Shown piece after piece: positions 16,741 through 24,951 of a stretch of DNA of 64,000 bases. Both the position numbers and the translations under genes were made by a program. The notes beneath the pieces were generated by a model that ran no database searches, had not been told where the DNA came from, and saw only the letters and a program-made list of their open reading frames with translations. Every line of letters begins with the position of its first letter. Positions within the stretch are counted from its first letter, which is position 1. The stretch is from CAVZZG01 sp963779685 (lineage in GTDB: Bacteria > Actinomycetota > Thermoleophilia > Gaiellales > F1-60-MAGs149): the NCBI GenBank assembly GCA_963779685.1, contig CAVZZG010000003.1, forward strand, positions 1,798,001 to 1,862,000, in the 5' to 3' direction.

Positions 16741-18087
16741 CTAGGCCGCGTAGAGGCGCCACCGGTCGGGCACGCCCTTGAGCTGGTGTTCGCCCGCCGC
16801 CTGGAACACGAACCCGCTACCGGCGACGAGGTCCTTGACGGTCTGGGAAACGAGCACCTGGGAGGGTCCGGCGAGCGCGGCGATGCGCGCGCCGGTGGTG
16901 ACGGTGAGGCCACCGCACTTGCCCTCGATCAGCTCGCACTCGCCGGTGTGGACGCCGGCGCGGATCTGGATGCCGAGATCGCCGACCCGGTCTCGCACCT
17001 CGAGCGCGCAGCGGATGGCCCGGGCGGGGCCGTCGAAGGTGGCGTAGAAGCCGTCGCCCGCGGTGTCGTTCTCCACCCCGCGCCACGCGCCCAATGCCTC
17101 GCGGACAATTGCGTGATGGCGCTCGATCAGCTGCTTCCAGCCACGGTCGCCGAGACTTGCCTGGTGCTCGGTGGAGCCGACGATGTCGGTGAAGAGCACC
17201 GTCGAGAGGATCGAGTCCACCGATTGGCGGGTCGGCTCGACACCGACGAAGCGCTGGATCGTCTCGAGCCGCGGGCGATTCACCCGGTCGATCTCGGCCC
17301 GGCTCGCCGGCCAGCCGGCGTCGGCGAAGACCTCGACCTGCGCGTGGGGCATGAGCGAGGCAACGTGCGCGGTGACCGCCGGATTGAGCCCGTCGCCGTC
17401 GGTCATGAGCAAGGTCGGCACCTGGACAACGGGCAGTACCGCCCGGATGTCGGTCTGCCACCAGATCTCGGTGAGTTCGATCGCCACGTCGGGCGTGCAG
17501 GTGTTCCGGCACTTCTTCGTCCACCAGCGCACGGCCTCGTCTGGCGGGCGGGTGCCGATGTCCCGCAGAAGGTCGTCGGCCCAGTGCCGTCCGTAGGCCT
17601 CCTCGCCCCAGGACCTCAGTGCGTCCCGCTCACGAGCGACGTCGTCCGGGTCGGACCCCCACGGGTAGTCCGGCGCCCACGTCGTGCGCGGGCTCGGATA
17701 CCACCACACCAGCGCCCTCACCCGCGCCGGGTCGGACGCAGCCAGCAAGAGGCACGGCGCGAGGCTCTCGAACCACCCGCCCATTACCGCATTCGACGAC
17801 CCGGCGGCGTCCAGGACCGCGCGCAGGTCCTCCACCCGGGTCTCCAGGTTCGGAACCGGGACGTTCCGGCTGGACAGGCCGGTGCCCCGCCAGTCGTGCA
17901 GGATCAACCGGGCGAAGGACGCCAGATCCTCGAACCACGCCCGCTGCCACACGCTCTCCCACCACACGTCCAGGTTCCCCGCAAAATCCAGCTGCCAGGC
18001 GATGTCCACCGGGCCATCGCCCACCACCTGGTAGGCGATGAAGGCGCCGTCGGCGGTCTTCACGTACCTGGGATCGGGAACGTCCAT
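16741..18087 (-). CDS. Alpha/beta-hydrolase-like domain fused to a class III adenylate/guanylate cyclase
   Basis: 448 aa. Residues ~1-285 have the alpha/beta-hydrolase pattern (FARLILHDWRGTGLS, then a nucleophile elbow, and a late LMPHAQVEVFADAGW). The elbow reads MGGWFES: Trp105 replaces the nucleophile Ser of GxSxG, so this domain is probably a non-catalytic sensor. Residues ~293-448 are a class III cyclase domain with metal-binding Asp301 (LFTDIVGST) and Asp345 (NDTAGDGFYATF). The layout is that of the mycobacterial hydrolase–cyclase Rv1900c. ATG at 18087 is the first start before YVKTADGAFIAYQVVGDG. Product is likely cAMP. The gene follows a GH3 gene by 7 nt. Confidence 0.88.
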   Translation of the reverse strand: MDVPDPRYVKTADGAFIAYQVVGDGPVDIAWQLDFAGNLDVWWESVWQRAWFEDLASFARLILHDWRGTGLSSRNVPVPNLETRVEDLRAVLDAAGSSNAVMGGWFESLAPCLLLAASDPARVRALVWWYPSPRTTWAPDYPWGSDPDDVARERDALRSWGEEAYGRHWADDLLRDIGTRPPDEAVRWWTKKCRNTCTPDVAIELTEIWWQTDIRAVLPVVQVPTLLMTDGDGLNPAVTAHVASLMPHAQVEVFADAGWPASRAEIDRVNRPRLETIQRFVGVEPTRQSVDSILSTVLFTDIVGSTEHQASLGDRGWKQLIERHHAIVREALGAWRGVENDTAGDGFYATFDGPARAIRCALEVRDRVGDLGIQIRAGVHTGECELIEGKCGGLTVTTGARIAALAGPSQVLVSQTVKDLVAGSGFVFQAAGEHQLKGVPDRWRLYAA

Positions 18088-18094
18088 CAACGCC

Positions 18095-19015
18095 TCATGC
18101 GCGGAGCCGGCGGAGGCGCTCGGCGGAGGCCGCCAGCCGTCTGGCGGAGAGCGCGCCGGAGCGCAGCGCGCGTCGTACGACGTCGATCGTCGCCACGGTC
18201 GCCCCCGGTCCGGTGAGGAGCACGCCGTCGGCGCCCGCCTGCAGCGCGCCGAGGGCGACGCGCTGGGGCGAGCCCCACGGCCGCAGGCCACGCCCGTTCA
18301 GCGAGTCGGTGATGATCGCACCCCTGAAACCCATCCGCCGCAGCCGCGCGTACGTGCTCGGGCACAGCAGGGCCGGACGATGGCAGAGGGCCGGCACCAC
18401 GACGCTCGAGACCATGACGCACCGGATGCCCGCATCGATCACGGCCCGGTAGGCCTCGAGTTCCCGCAGCACCGCCCGCCGCGAGCGGCGGTCGACCGCG
18501 ACGCCGTTGTCGGTGTTGACCGCCACCGTACCGAGCCCGGGGAAGTGCTTCGCGCAACCCGAGACGCCCGCCGACTCGAGGCCCCTGACCGCGGCCGCGC
18601 CGTGGCGGCCGACGAGACCCGGCGACCGCCCGAAGCTGCGCCGGCGCGTGGCGCCGCCGCGGGAGACGTCGAGCACCGGCGCCAGGTCGACCGAGACGCC
18701 GCGCGCGCGCAGCCCGTGCCCGGCGGCCCGGAACTGGCGACGCGTGGTGGTGACGGGCAGGCGACCCAGCGACGGCGGTGGCGCGGGGCCGAGCGAGTGC
18801 ACGCGCCGGACGATGCCGCCCTCCTGATCGATCAGCAGGATCGGGTAGGGCGGCCCGGCCCGCCGCAGGTGGCGGCGGGCCGCCGCGTCGTCGCTCATCA
18901 AGAGGATGCCGCCGGGATGCGCGCGGAACACCATCGGGTCGGCCACGCCGATCACGACCGCCGCCGGCCGGACGTGGACGGGCGGAGCCGGCGGGTGCGG
19001 GATCATCAGGAGCAC
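18095..19015 (-). CDS. Glycoside hydrolase family 3 N-terminal-domain protein (NagZ-like)
   Basis: 306 aa. Related to beta-N-acetylhexosaminidases that trim muropeptides or glycans. LLIDQEGGIVRR and CAKHFPGLGTVAVNTDN are the GH3/NagZ core motifs and ITDSLNGRG carries the nucleophile Asp. The canonical NagZ KHFPGHGDTxxDSH is altered: His to Leu in the GHG, and the segment carrying the catalytic His reads NTDN. Such forms occur in actinobacterial relatives, so activity may persist with another acid/base. GTG at 19015 or ATG at 19006 are both possible; no lipobox or clear signal peptide is seen. Upstream neighbour of the cyclase, likely co-transcribed. Confidence 0.75.
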   Translation of the reverse strand: MLLMIPHPPAPPVHVRPAAVVIGVADPMVFRAHPGGILLMSDDAAARRHLRRAGPPYPILLIDQEGGIVRRVHSLGPAPPPSLGRLPVTTTRRQFRAAGHGLRARGVSVDLAPVLDVSRGGATRRRSFGRSPGLVGRHGAAAVRGLESAGVSGCAKHFPGLGTVAVNTDNGVAVDRRSRRAVLRELEAYRAVIDAGIRCVMVSSVVVPALCHRPALLCPSTYARLRRMGFRGAIITDSLNGRGLRPWGSPQRVALGALQAGADGVLLTGPGATVATIDVVRRALRSGALSARRLAASAERLRRLRA

Positions 19016-19070
19016 TGGGGCGCGAGAGCATATCGCGAAAATGCCCGCACTTCGCTAGGATCCGGCGGCC

Positions 19071-19142
19071 GGGCGTATAGCTCAGCGGTAGAGCGCCCGC
19101 TTCACACGCGGGAGGTCCCTGGTTCAAGCCCAGGTACGCCCA
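19071..19142 (+). tRNA. tRNA-Val(CAC)
   Basis: 72 nt. GGGCGTA (19071-19077) pairs with TACGCCC (19135-19141), discriminator A19142. Anticodon stem CCCGC/GCGGG encloses loop TTCACAC, anticodon CAC at 19103-19105 (codon GUG). T-loop GGTTCAAGCC is standard. Its 3' half is overlapped on the other strand by the end of a quinone-reductase frame. Confidence 0.95.
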
Positions 19143-20097
19143 TCCCGAATCGGATGAGCACCTTTCCGGCCTTGCCCGGCCCGGCCAGCCGGTCGAAGGC
19201 AGCGGAGACATCGGCCGCGTCGTACACCTCGTCGATCAGCGGCCGGATGCGGCCGGCGGCGATGCCCGGCAGCACCTCGCGCTCGAACGCCCGCACGGCG
19301 GCGGCCTTGTCCTCGAGCGTGCGGGCGCGCAGCACGGTGCCGTGGATCTCGGCCCGCTTCCCCATCAGGGCCCGGAGATCGACCTCGCCGCGGGCGCCGG
19401 CGCCGACGCCCACCACGACGATCCGGCCGCGCTGGGCGAGCACGGCCAGGTTGTCGGCCATGTGGTGCGCCCCGACCAGTTCCAGGATGACGTCGACGCC
19501 ATGGACGTCCGCCCCGAAGCGGTCGTCGAACACCGGCTCCGCCCCCAGCGACCGCACCAGGTCGGCCGACGCCTCCGACCGCACCACGCCGAGCACGCGG
19601 GCGCCGGCGGCCACGCCGATCTGCACCGCCGCCGAGCCCACGCCGCCGCTGGCGCCGTGGACGAGCAGCGTCTCGCCCATCGTCAGGCGCCCACGGGTGC
19701 GGATCGCGTCGTGGGCCGTGATGAAGGCTTCCGGGATGGCGGCGGCCTGCGGCTCGTCGAGCCCGTCGGGCACGCCCACCAGCACCCGCTCGTGCACGGC
19801 CACCTGGTCGGCCAGCCCGCCACCGCCGACCAGCCCCATGACCCGGTCGCCGCGACGCCAGGCGTTCACGCGCCCGCCGGCCGCGAGCACGGTGCCGGCC
19901 ACCTCGAGGCCGGGCACGTCTGCGGGGAAGCCGGGCGGCGCCGGGTACTGACCGGCCCGCTGGAGCAGGTCGGCCGGGTTGAGGGCCGCATGCGACACCC
20001 CGACCACGACCTCCTCGCTGCCCGGCACGAGATCGGCCCGGTCCTGGAGCTCGACGACCTCGTTGCCGCCCGCACCGGTGAACACCACGCAACGCAT
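19102..20097 (-). CDS. NADPH:quinone oxidoreductase-like (zinc-independent MDR family)
   Basis: 331 codons. Medium-chain reductase with the GroES-like N-terminus (NPADLLQRAGQYP, DVPGLEVAGTV) and the Rossmann glycine motif LVHGASGGVGSAAVQIG; no structural or catalytic zinc cysteines, as in quinone reductases (PIG3/QorA-like), so it reduces quinones or other electrophiles with NADPH. The family normally ends near GKVLIRFG; here no stop occurs until 19102, so the last ~12 residues (GVPGLEPGTSRV) are read from the antisense of tRNA-Val. ATG start at 20097 precedes MRCVVFTGAGG. Divergent from the SRP RNA. Confidence 0.85.
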   Translation of the reverse strand: MRCVVFTGAGGNEVVELQDRADLVPGSEEVVVGVSHAALNPADLLQRAGQYPAPPGFPADVPGLEVAGTVLAAGGRVNAWRRGDRVMGLVGGGGLADQVAVHERVLVGVPDGLDEPQAAAIPEAFITAHDAIRTRGRLTMGETLLVHGASGGVGSAAVQIGVAAGARVLGVVRSEASADLVRSLGAEPVFDDRFGADVHGVDVILELVGAHHMADNLAVLAQRGRIVVVGVGAGARGEVDLRALMGKRAEIHGTVLRARTLEDKAAAVRAFEREVLPGIAAGRIRPLIDEVYDAADVSAAFDRLAGPGKAGKVLIRFGMGVPGLEPGTSRV

Positions 20098-20115
20098 CCC
20101 GGAAGCGTATCCGGC

Positions 20116-20121
20116 TACGAT
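20116..20121 (+). promoter_or_regulatory. -10 element (TACGAT) of the SRP RNA gene
   Basis: TACGAT lies 7 nt before the inferred 5' end of the SRP RNA (20129), the expected place for a sigma-70-type -10 hexamer. A matching -35 is not obvious. Confidence 0.5.
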
Positions 20122-20128
20122 GCGTCCT

Positions 20129-20401
20129 GACCGTGCTAGGCGGGGAGATAGCGGTTCCCTGTACCGGCAAGCCGCTCTAGCCGGGCTGAACTCCCACCTT
20201 CGGGGGCCAGCCCGAAGGCAATCAGGGCCGTTACCCGCGGCGTTGAGGGCCAGGTCCCGCGCGATCGGCGCTCTCGAACCGTGTCAGGTCCGGGAGGAAG
20301 CAGCACTAAGGGAGTCAGCCGGTGCGCCGCGGGGAAGCCTGGTCGGAGCAGCGGGCCTCGGCACCGGCCATCGGACAGCCCACAACGGCGGGTGCACGGT
20401 C
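20129..20401 (+). ncRNA. ffs: Signal recognition particle RNA, large bacterial type
   Basis: About 273 nt. The 5' GACCGTGC pairs with 3' GCACGGTC, closing the Alu-side helix; CCGTGCTAGGCGGGGAG and AGCGGTTCCCTGTACC match the Bacillus scRNA Alu domain, and GTCAGGTCCGGGAGGAAGC followed by AGCACTAA near 20283-20308 is helix 8 with the asymmetric loop that binds Ffh. It is thus the large (Alu-containing) form. It lies directly upstream of dnaX-ybaB-recR, the same order as scr-dnaX-yaaK-recR in Bacillus. Works with Ffh/FtsY in co-translational membrane targeting. Confidence 0.93.
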
Positions 20402-20437
20402 AATTACTCCCTGTCCGGCCGCCTACACTTCGGGCGG

Positions 20438-22120
20438 ATGTCCGCCCTCTACCGCACGTACCGACCGCAGGACTTCGACGAGGTGGTCGGCCAGCGGCAC
20501 GTCGTGCGCACGCTGCGCAACGCCGTCGAGCAAGGCCGCGTGCGACACGCGTACCTCTTCGCCGGCCCGCGCGGGACCGGCAAGACGTCGCTCGCGAAGA
20601 TCCTCGCGAAGTCGCTCAACTGCCTCGAGTCCGATGGCCCGACGGCCACGCCGTGCAAGCACTGCGAGTCGTGCCGGACGATCCACGACGCCACCTCGCT
20701 GGACGTGATCGAGCTCGACGCCGCCTCCAACCGCGGCATCGACGACATCCGCGAGATCCGCGACCGGGTGGCGATGCAACCAGCTCTCGGCCGCTACAAG
20801 GTCTACATCCTGGACGAGGCCCACTCGCTGACCACCGACGCCTCCAACGCGCTCCTGAAGACGCTGGAAGAGCCGCCGCCGCACGTCGTGTTCGTGCTCT
20901 GCACCACGGAACCGCACAAGCTGCTCGAGACCATCAAGGGCCGATGTCAGAGCTTCACCTTCCAGCGCCCGACGGTCGATGAGATCGGCGAGGTGCTGGA
21001 GCGGATCGCCGCCGCCGAGGGCATCACCGCCGGCTCCGAGGCCGTCGGGTTGATCGCGCGCAGCGCTCGCGGCTCGTTCCGCGACGCCGTCTCCCAGCTC
21101 GACCAGCTGTCGACGGCGACGGGCGGCACGATCGCCGCCGATGACGTGCGCTCGCTGCTCGGCCTCGTCGACGAGCGCGCGCTGCTGGGGCTGGTGGACG
21201 CGATCGCCGCCGGCGACGCGCCGGGCGCGCTCCGGGCGATCGACGAGCTCGCCGCCGGCGGCCAGGACCTCGGTCTGCTGGTGACCGACATGCTCGGCCA
21301 TCTCCGCGTGCTGCTGCTGACCCGCGAGCTCGGCGAGCCGCCGGCCACCGCGCCGCTGACCGGCGAGACGCGCGCGCTCGTCGTCGAGCAGGCGACGCGG
21401 GTCGCCGAACGCATGGTGGTGCAGCTGCTCGAGGGCCTGCTCGGCGTCCTCGACGAGCTCCGCGACGGCGGCGATCCGCGACTTCCGCTGGAGCTGCTGG
21501 TGGTGCGCGTCGCCCGCCCCGCCGCCGACCGCTCGACCGAGGCCATCCTCCGCCGGCTGGACGCGCTGGAAGGCGGCGCGCCGCCGGTGCCGGTCGCGTC
21601 CGCACCGGCGTCGCCGCCGGCGGAACCCGCTCCGCAGCCGGTCGCAGCCGAGCCGCCCACGCCAGTGGCGGCACCGCCCGTGGCAACAGCGCCCGTGGAG
21701 GCGGCGCCCGTGGCGGCCGCGCCGCCCACCGACGGTATCGACCAGCTGTGGGCGACCCGGGTGCTGCCCGCGGTCTCCGAGCGCAAGCCGTCGCTCGCGC
21801 CGCACCTGACGGTCGCGACCCCCACCGGACCCGATGGCGGCGTCGTCCGTCTGCACTTCCCGGCCGACAAGGCCTTCCAAAAGTCGTTCGCCGACCACGA
21901 GGCGAACCGCGCCATCGTCGCCGAGGCCCTGAGCACGGTCCTGGGCGAGCGCGTGCGGGTCGTCCTCGAGACCGACGCCGCCATCGTGCCGGCCCCGAAC
22001 GGTACGGCGTCGCCGCCGGCGGCCCCTGTCGCGACCGACGACGTCACGGACGAGGACGCGCTCCTGCGTGGCTTCGTCGAGGAGCTCGACGCACACGAGA
22101 TCGAGGAGGACGAGCGGTGA
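20438..22120 (+). CDS. dnaX: DNA polymerase III subunit gamma/tau
   Basis: 560 aa. Clamp-loader ATPase. SALYRTYRPQDFDEVVGQ at the N-terminus, Walker A GPRGTGKTS, a four-cysteine zinc module (C..CKHCESC), Walker B VYILDEAH, and CTTEPHKLLETIKGRCQ with the SRC-type arginine finger region. Domain III follows, then an Ala/Pro-rich linker (~residues 385-430) and a C-terminal tau-like domain. ATG at 20438 is preceded at 8 nt by TACACT (20424-20429), consistent with a leaderless mRNA separate from the SRP RNA. No A-rich slippery heptamer is visible, so only the tau-length product is expected. Overlaps ybaB by 4 nt. Confidence 0.95.
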   Translation: MSALYRTYRPQDFDEVVGQRHVVRTLRNAVEQGRVRHAYLFAGPRGTGKTSLAKILAKSLNCLESDGPTATPCKHCESCRTIHDATSLDVIELDAASNRGIDDIREIRDRVAMQPALGRYKVYILDEAHSLTTDASNALLKTLEEPPPHVVFVLCTTEPHKLLETIKGRCQSFTFQRPTVDEIGEVLERIAAAEGITAGSEAVGLIARSARGSFRDAVSQLDQLSTATGGTIAADDVRSLLGLVDERALLGLVDAIAAGDAPGALRAIDELAAGGQDLGLLVTDMLGHLRVLLLTRELGEPPATAPLTGETRALVVEQATRVAERMVVQLLEGLLGVLDELRDGGDPRLPLELLVVRVARPAADRSTEAILRRLDALEGGAPPVPVASAPASPPAEPAPQPVAAEPPTPVAAPPVATAPVEAAPVAAAPPTDGIDQLWATRVLPAVSERKPSLAPHLTVATPTGPDGGVVRLHFPADKAFQKSFADHEANRAIVAEALSTVLGERVRVVLETDAAIVPAPNGTASPPAAPVATDDVTDEDALLRGFVEELDAHEIEEDER

Positions 22121-22452
22121 ACCAGCAGCAGCTGATGCTCCAGATGCAGCGCATGCAACAGGCGATGGCCGAGGCCCAGCAAGCGGTGATGGCGGCCGAG
22201 GTGACGGCATCCAGCGGTGGCGGCACGGTCACGGTGACCATGTCGGGCACGGGCGAGCTCAAGACCATCAAGATCGACCCGGCCGCCGTCGACCCCGACG
22301 ACGTCGAGATGCTCGAGGACCTGATCGTCGCGGCCGTCAGCGAGGGGAAGCGATCGGCCGAGGCGCTGGCCCAGCAGAAGATGGCCGCCGCGACCGGCGG
22401 GCTGTCGCAGATCGCCGGCAACCTCGGCCTCGGCGGGATGCCCGGCCTCTGA
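22117..22452 (+). CDS. ybaB: YbaB/EbfC family nucleoid-associated protein
   Basis: 111 aa. Small dimeric DNA-binding protein of the bacterial nucleoid. The amphipathic N-terminal helix (QQQLMLQMQRMQQAMAEAQQ), the GTVTVTMSGTGELKTIKIDP strand region and the C-terminal GGLSQIAGNLGLGGMPGL tail fit the family. GTG at 22117 overlaps the dnaX stop (GTGA), and its own stop shares a base with the recR ATG. The dnaX-ybaB-recR operon is a conserved bacterial arrangement. Confidence 0.93.
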   Translation: MNQQQLMLQMQRMQQAMAEAQQAVMAAEVTASSGGGTVTVTMSGTGELKTIKIDPAAVDPDDVEMLEDLIVAAVSEGKRSAEALAQQKMAAATGGLSQIAGNLGLGGMPGL

Positions 22453-23042
22453 TGCTGCCGCCGTCGGCCGAGCGCCTCGTCCACGAGCTCGAGCGCCTCC
22501 CGGGCATCGGCAGGCGCACGGCGCAGCGGCTGGCATTCCACCTGCTCCGCGTCCCGGACGCGGAGGCGTTCGCGCTGGCCGATGCCATCCGCGACGTCAA
22601 GGAACGCATCCGCTTCTGCGTCGAGTGCTTCAACCTCGCCGAGGACGAGCGCTGTCAGATCTGCACGGACGCGCGCCGCGAGCGAACCTCGATCTGCGTC
22701 GTGGAGTCGCCGTCCGACGTGGTGCCGATCGAGCGCACGGCCAGCTACCGCGGGCTGTACCACGTGCTCGGCGGCGCGCTGTCGCCCATGGACGGCGTCG
22801 ACCCCGGCGACCTGCGGATCGCCGAACTCGTGCGCCGGGTCGAGGCCGGCGGGGTGGACGAGGTGATCCTGGCGACCAACCCGACCATGACCGGCGAGGC
22901 CACCGCGAGCTACATCGCAGGCCTGCTCCGCGACCGCACCCGGGTGACGCGGCTGGCCAGCGGCCTGCCCGTCGGCGGCGACCTCGAGTTCGCCGACGAG
23001 GTCACGATCGGCCGCGCGCTCGCCGGCCGGCGCGAGATCTGA
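22452..23042 (+). CDS. recR: Recombination mediator protein RecR
   Basis: 196 aa, full length. Loads RecA with RecF/RecO at gaps. Helix-hairpin-helix LERLPGIGRRTAQRLAFHLL at residues ~13-32, four-cysteine zinc finger CVECFNLAEDERCQIC at ~57-72, and a Toprim domain beginning ICVVESPSDV with ALSPMDGVDPGDLRI. ATG at 22452 overlaps the ybaB stop by one base. A housekeeping recombination gene; nothing unusual. Confidence 0.95.
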   Translation: MLPPSAERLVHELERLPGIGRRTAQRLAFHLLRVPDAEAFALADAIRDVKERIRFCVECFNLAEDERCQICTDARRERTSICVVESPSDVVPIERTASYRGLYHVLGGALSPMDGVDPGDLRIAELVRRVEAGGVDEVILATNPTMTGEATASYIAGLLRDRTRVTRLASGLPVGGDLEFADEVTIGRALAGRREI

Positions 23043-23049
23043 AGCTGCG

Positions 23050-23691
23050 ATGACGCGGGTCGGCGCGTTCTCGCCGGTCGAGGAGGAGGTCGTCATCGCG
23101 GGCCGCCGGCTGCGGCTGCTCCGGCCCGCGGCGCCCGATGCGCTCCACGGGTCGTCGGAAGGTGGGCACCCGCCCTACTGGGCCAGCATCTGGCCCTCGT
23201 CCCTCGCCCTGGCCGCGGAGCTGCTCGGGCGAGATCTGCAGGACACCACCGTGCTCGAGCTTGGCTGTGGCCTCGGGCTCGGCGCCATCGCCGCCACGCT
23301 GGCCGGCGGGCGGGCGCTCGCCACCGACCTCGACCGCTCGGCACTCGCGTTTGCCCGCGAGAACGGCCGCCGCGTGCTGGGCCGGCGGCTCGAGACCATG
23401 CTCGTCGACTTCGGCGCGCTCGACGGCCGGCTGCTCGAACGCGCCCCGTACGACCTCGTCATCGCGGCTGACGTGCTGTACCTGCCCGAGGCCGCGGGCA
23501 ACCTGGCGGCGGCCCTGGCGGTGCTAGTGCGACCCGGCGGTGAGGCGCTCGTCGTCCACCCGTGGGCCGCGCAGGGTGAGGGCGTGATGAGCGCGCTCGG
23601 GTGGCCGACGCGGCAGTGGGATGCCGGCGGCGTCCACCTGCTGTCGCTCACGCACCCGGGGCCGAGCGGCCCGGAGTGCGGAACAATGTGA
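23050..23691 (+). CDS. SAM-dependent methyltransferase (METTL/Methyltransf_16-like)
   Basis: 213 aa. Class I Rossmann-fold methyltransferase: VLELGCGLGLGAIAATL is the SAM-binding motif I, ATDLDRSAL the ribose-binding acidic loop, and YDLVIAADVLYLP the motif IV segment. The preceding PYWASIWPSSLALAAEL is typical of the protein-lysine and nicotinamide methyltransferase-like group. Lies 7 nt after recR and 3 nt before lysC, so likely in the same transcript. The substrate cannot be told from sequence. Confidence 0.8.
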   Translation: MTRVGAFSPVEEEVVIAGRRLRLLRPAAPDALHGSSEGGHPPYWASIWPSSLALAAELLGRDLQDTTVLELGCGLGLGAIAATLAGGRALATDLDRSALAFARENGRRVLGRRLETMLVDFGALDGRLLERAPYDLVIAADVLYLPEAAGNLAAALAVLVRPGGEALVVHPWAAQGEGVMSALGWPTRQWDAGGVHLLSLTHPGPSGPECGTM

Positions 23692-23694
23692 GCG

Positions 23695-24951
23695 ATGCCC
23701 CTGCAAGCGCCCGCATTCGACACGGTCGTGATGAAGTTCGGGGGGTCGTCGGTGGCCGACGCCGACAAGATCAAGAACGTGGCGCGGCGGCTGGTGGCCG
23801 CAAAGGACCGCGGCTTGCGCGTGGTCGGCACGGTCTCCGCCATGGGCAAGACGACCGACGGGCTGATCGCGCTCGCCAGCGAGGTCTCGCCGTCGCCCGA
23901 CGCCCGCGAGATGGACATGCTGCTGTCGACGGGTGAGCGCATCTCGTGCGCGCTGGTCGCCATGGCGATCTACGACCTCGGCCATGAGGCGGTTTCCCTG
24001 ACGGGATCCCAGGCGGGGATCGAGACCGACGCGGCACACACGAAGGCGAAGATCCAGGCGATCCATCCGCACCGGGTTCAGGCGGCGCTCGACGACGGCA
24101 GGATCGTCCTGGTGGCCGGTTTCCAGGGCGTGGCGGCGGACACCAAGGACGTCACCACGCTCGGCCGGGGCGGGACGGACGCGACCGCGGTGGCCCTCGC
24201 CGCCGCGCTCGACGCCGCCTGCGAGATCTACTCGGACGTGCCCGGGGTGTTCACGAGCGACCCGCGCATCGTCCCCGAAGCCCGGATGCTACCGCGCGTG
24301 TCGTACGAGGAGATGCTCGAGATGTCGGCCTCTGGCGCCAAGGTGCTGATGCTGCGCTCGGTGGAACTGGCCCGCAACCACGGCGTGCGCATCCACGCCC
24401 GCTCGACCTTCTCGGACGAGGAGGGCACCTGGATCGGAGAGGAAGGCATGGAGCACGCGATCATCTCGGCCGTCACCCACAACGAGAAGGAGGTCGTGTT
24501 CACGCTGACCGGCATTCCCGACCGGCCCGGCGCCGCCGCCGCGGTCTTCGACGCGGTCGCGGCCGAGCACGTGAACGTCGACACCATCATCCAGAACACC
24601 GTCCACCAGATCGCCGAGCTCTCGTTCTCGGTGCCGGCCGAGGACGTGGACGCGACCCGCGCGGGCATCGAACGCGCCATCGCGACGCTGGGGCCGATGG
24701 AGGTCGAGGAGAACCACGACCTCGCCAAGGTGTCGCTGATCGGCGCGGGCATGCGGTCGTACCCTGGCATCGCCGCCAAGATGTTCCGCACCCTCGCCGA
24801 CCGCGGCATCAACCTGCGCATGATCTCGACCTCGCCGATCAAGATCAGCTGCATGATCGCCAAGACCGAGATGGCGACGGCGGTGCGCGCCCTGCACGAG
24901 GCCTTCGAGCTCGAGAAGGACCCCGAGGAGGAGGTTGCCGTCCGTGCCTGA
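23695..24951 (+). CDS. lysC: Aspartokinase with two ACT domains
   Basis: 418 aa. Phosphorylates L-aspartate, the first step to lysine, threonine and methionine. Catalytic domain residues ~1-245: VMKFGGSSVADADKIKNVA, TGERISCALVAMAI, and LGRGGTDATAVALAAAL. Two ACT domains follow (FTLTGIPDRPGAAAAVF and VSLIGAGMRSYPGIAAKMF) for feedback control, with INLRMISTSPIKISCM as in the Lys/Thr-regulated actinobacterial enzymes. An internal ATG at 24448 with a strong ribosome site probably yields a separate beta subunit. Overlaps asd by 8 nt, forming a lysC-asd operon. Confidence 0.95.
   Translation: MPLQAPAFDTVVMKFGGSSVADADKIKNVARRLVAAKDRGLRVVGTVSAMGKTTDGLIALASEVSPSPDAREMDMLLSTGERISCALVAMAIYDLGHEAVSLTGSQAGIETDAAHTKAKIQAIHPHRVQAALDDGRIVLVAGFQGVAADTKDVTTLGRGGTDATAVALAAALDAACEIYSDVPGVFTSDPRIVPEARMLPRVSYEEMLEMSASGAKVLMLRSVELARNHGVRIHARSTFSDEEGTWIGEEGMEHAIISAVTHNEKEVVFTLTGIPDRPGAAAAVFDAVAAEHVNVDTIIQNTVHQIAELSFSVPAEDVDATRAGIERAIATLGPMEVEENHDLAKVSLIGAGMRSYPGIAAKMFRTLADRGINLRMISTSPIKISCMIAKTEMATAVRALHEAFELEKDPEEEVAVRA
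24448..24951 (+). other. Putative internal start for the aspartokinase beta subunit
   Basis: In-frame ATG at 24448 (MEHAIISAVTH) with the purine-rich GGAGAGGA at 24436-24443, 4 nt upstream. It would give a 167-aa polypeptide consisting of the two ACT domains, the same arrangement as the beta subunits of the Corynebacterium glutamicum and Bacillus enzymes, whose in-frame internal starts are at the equivalent place. Confidence 0.6.

Noticed and set aside
16160..16762. Minus-strand open frame over msrB and tRNA-Ser
   Set aside because: It is antisense to a certain msrB gene and reads the tRNA complement; no protein family features.
18087..19211. Long minus-strand frame with a peptide like YLGLNQGPPACEAG
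   Set aside because: That peptide is the translated complement of tRNA-Val, a common artefact; the rest is a wrong-frame reading of the GH3 gene.
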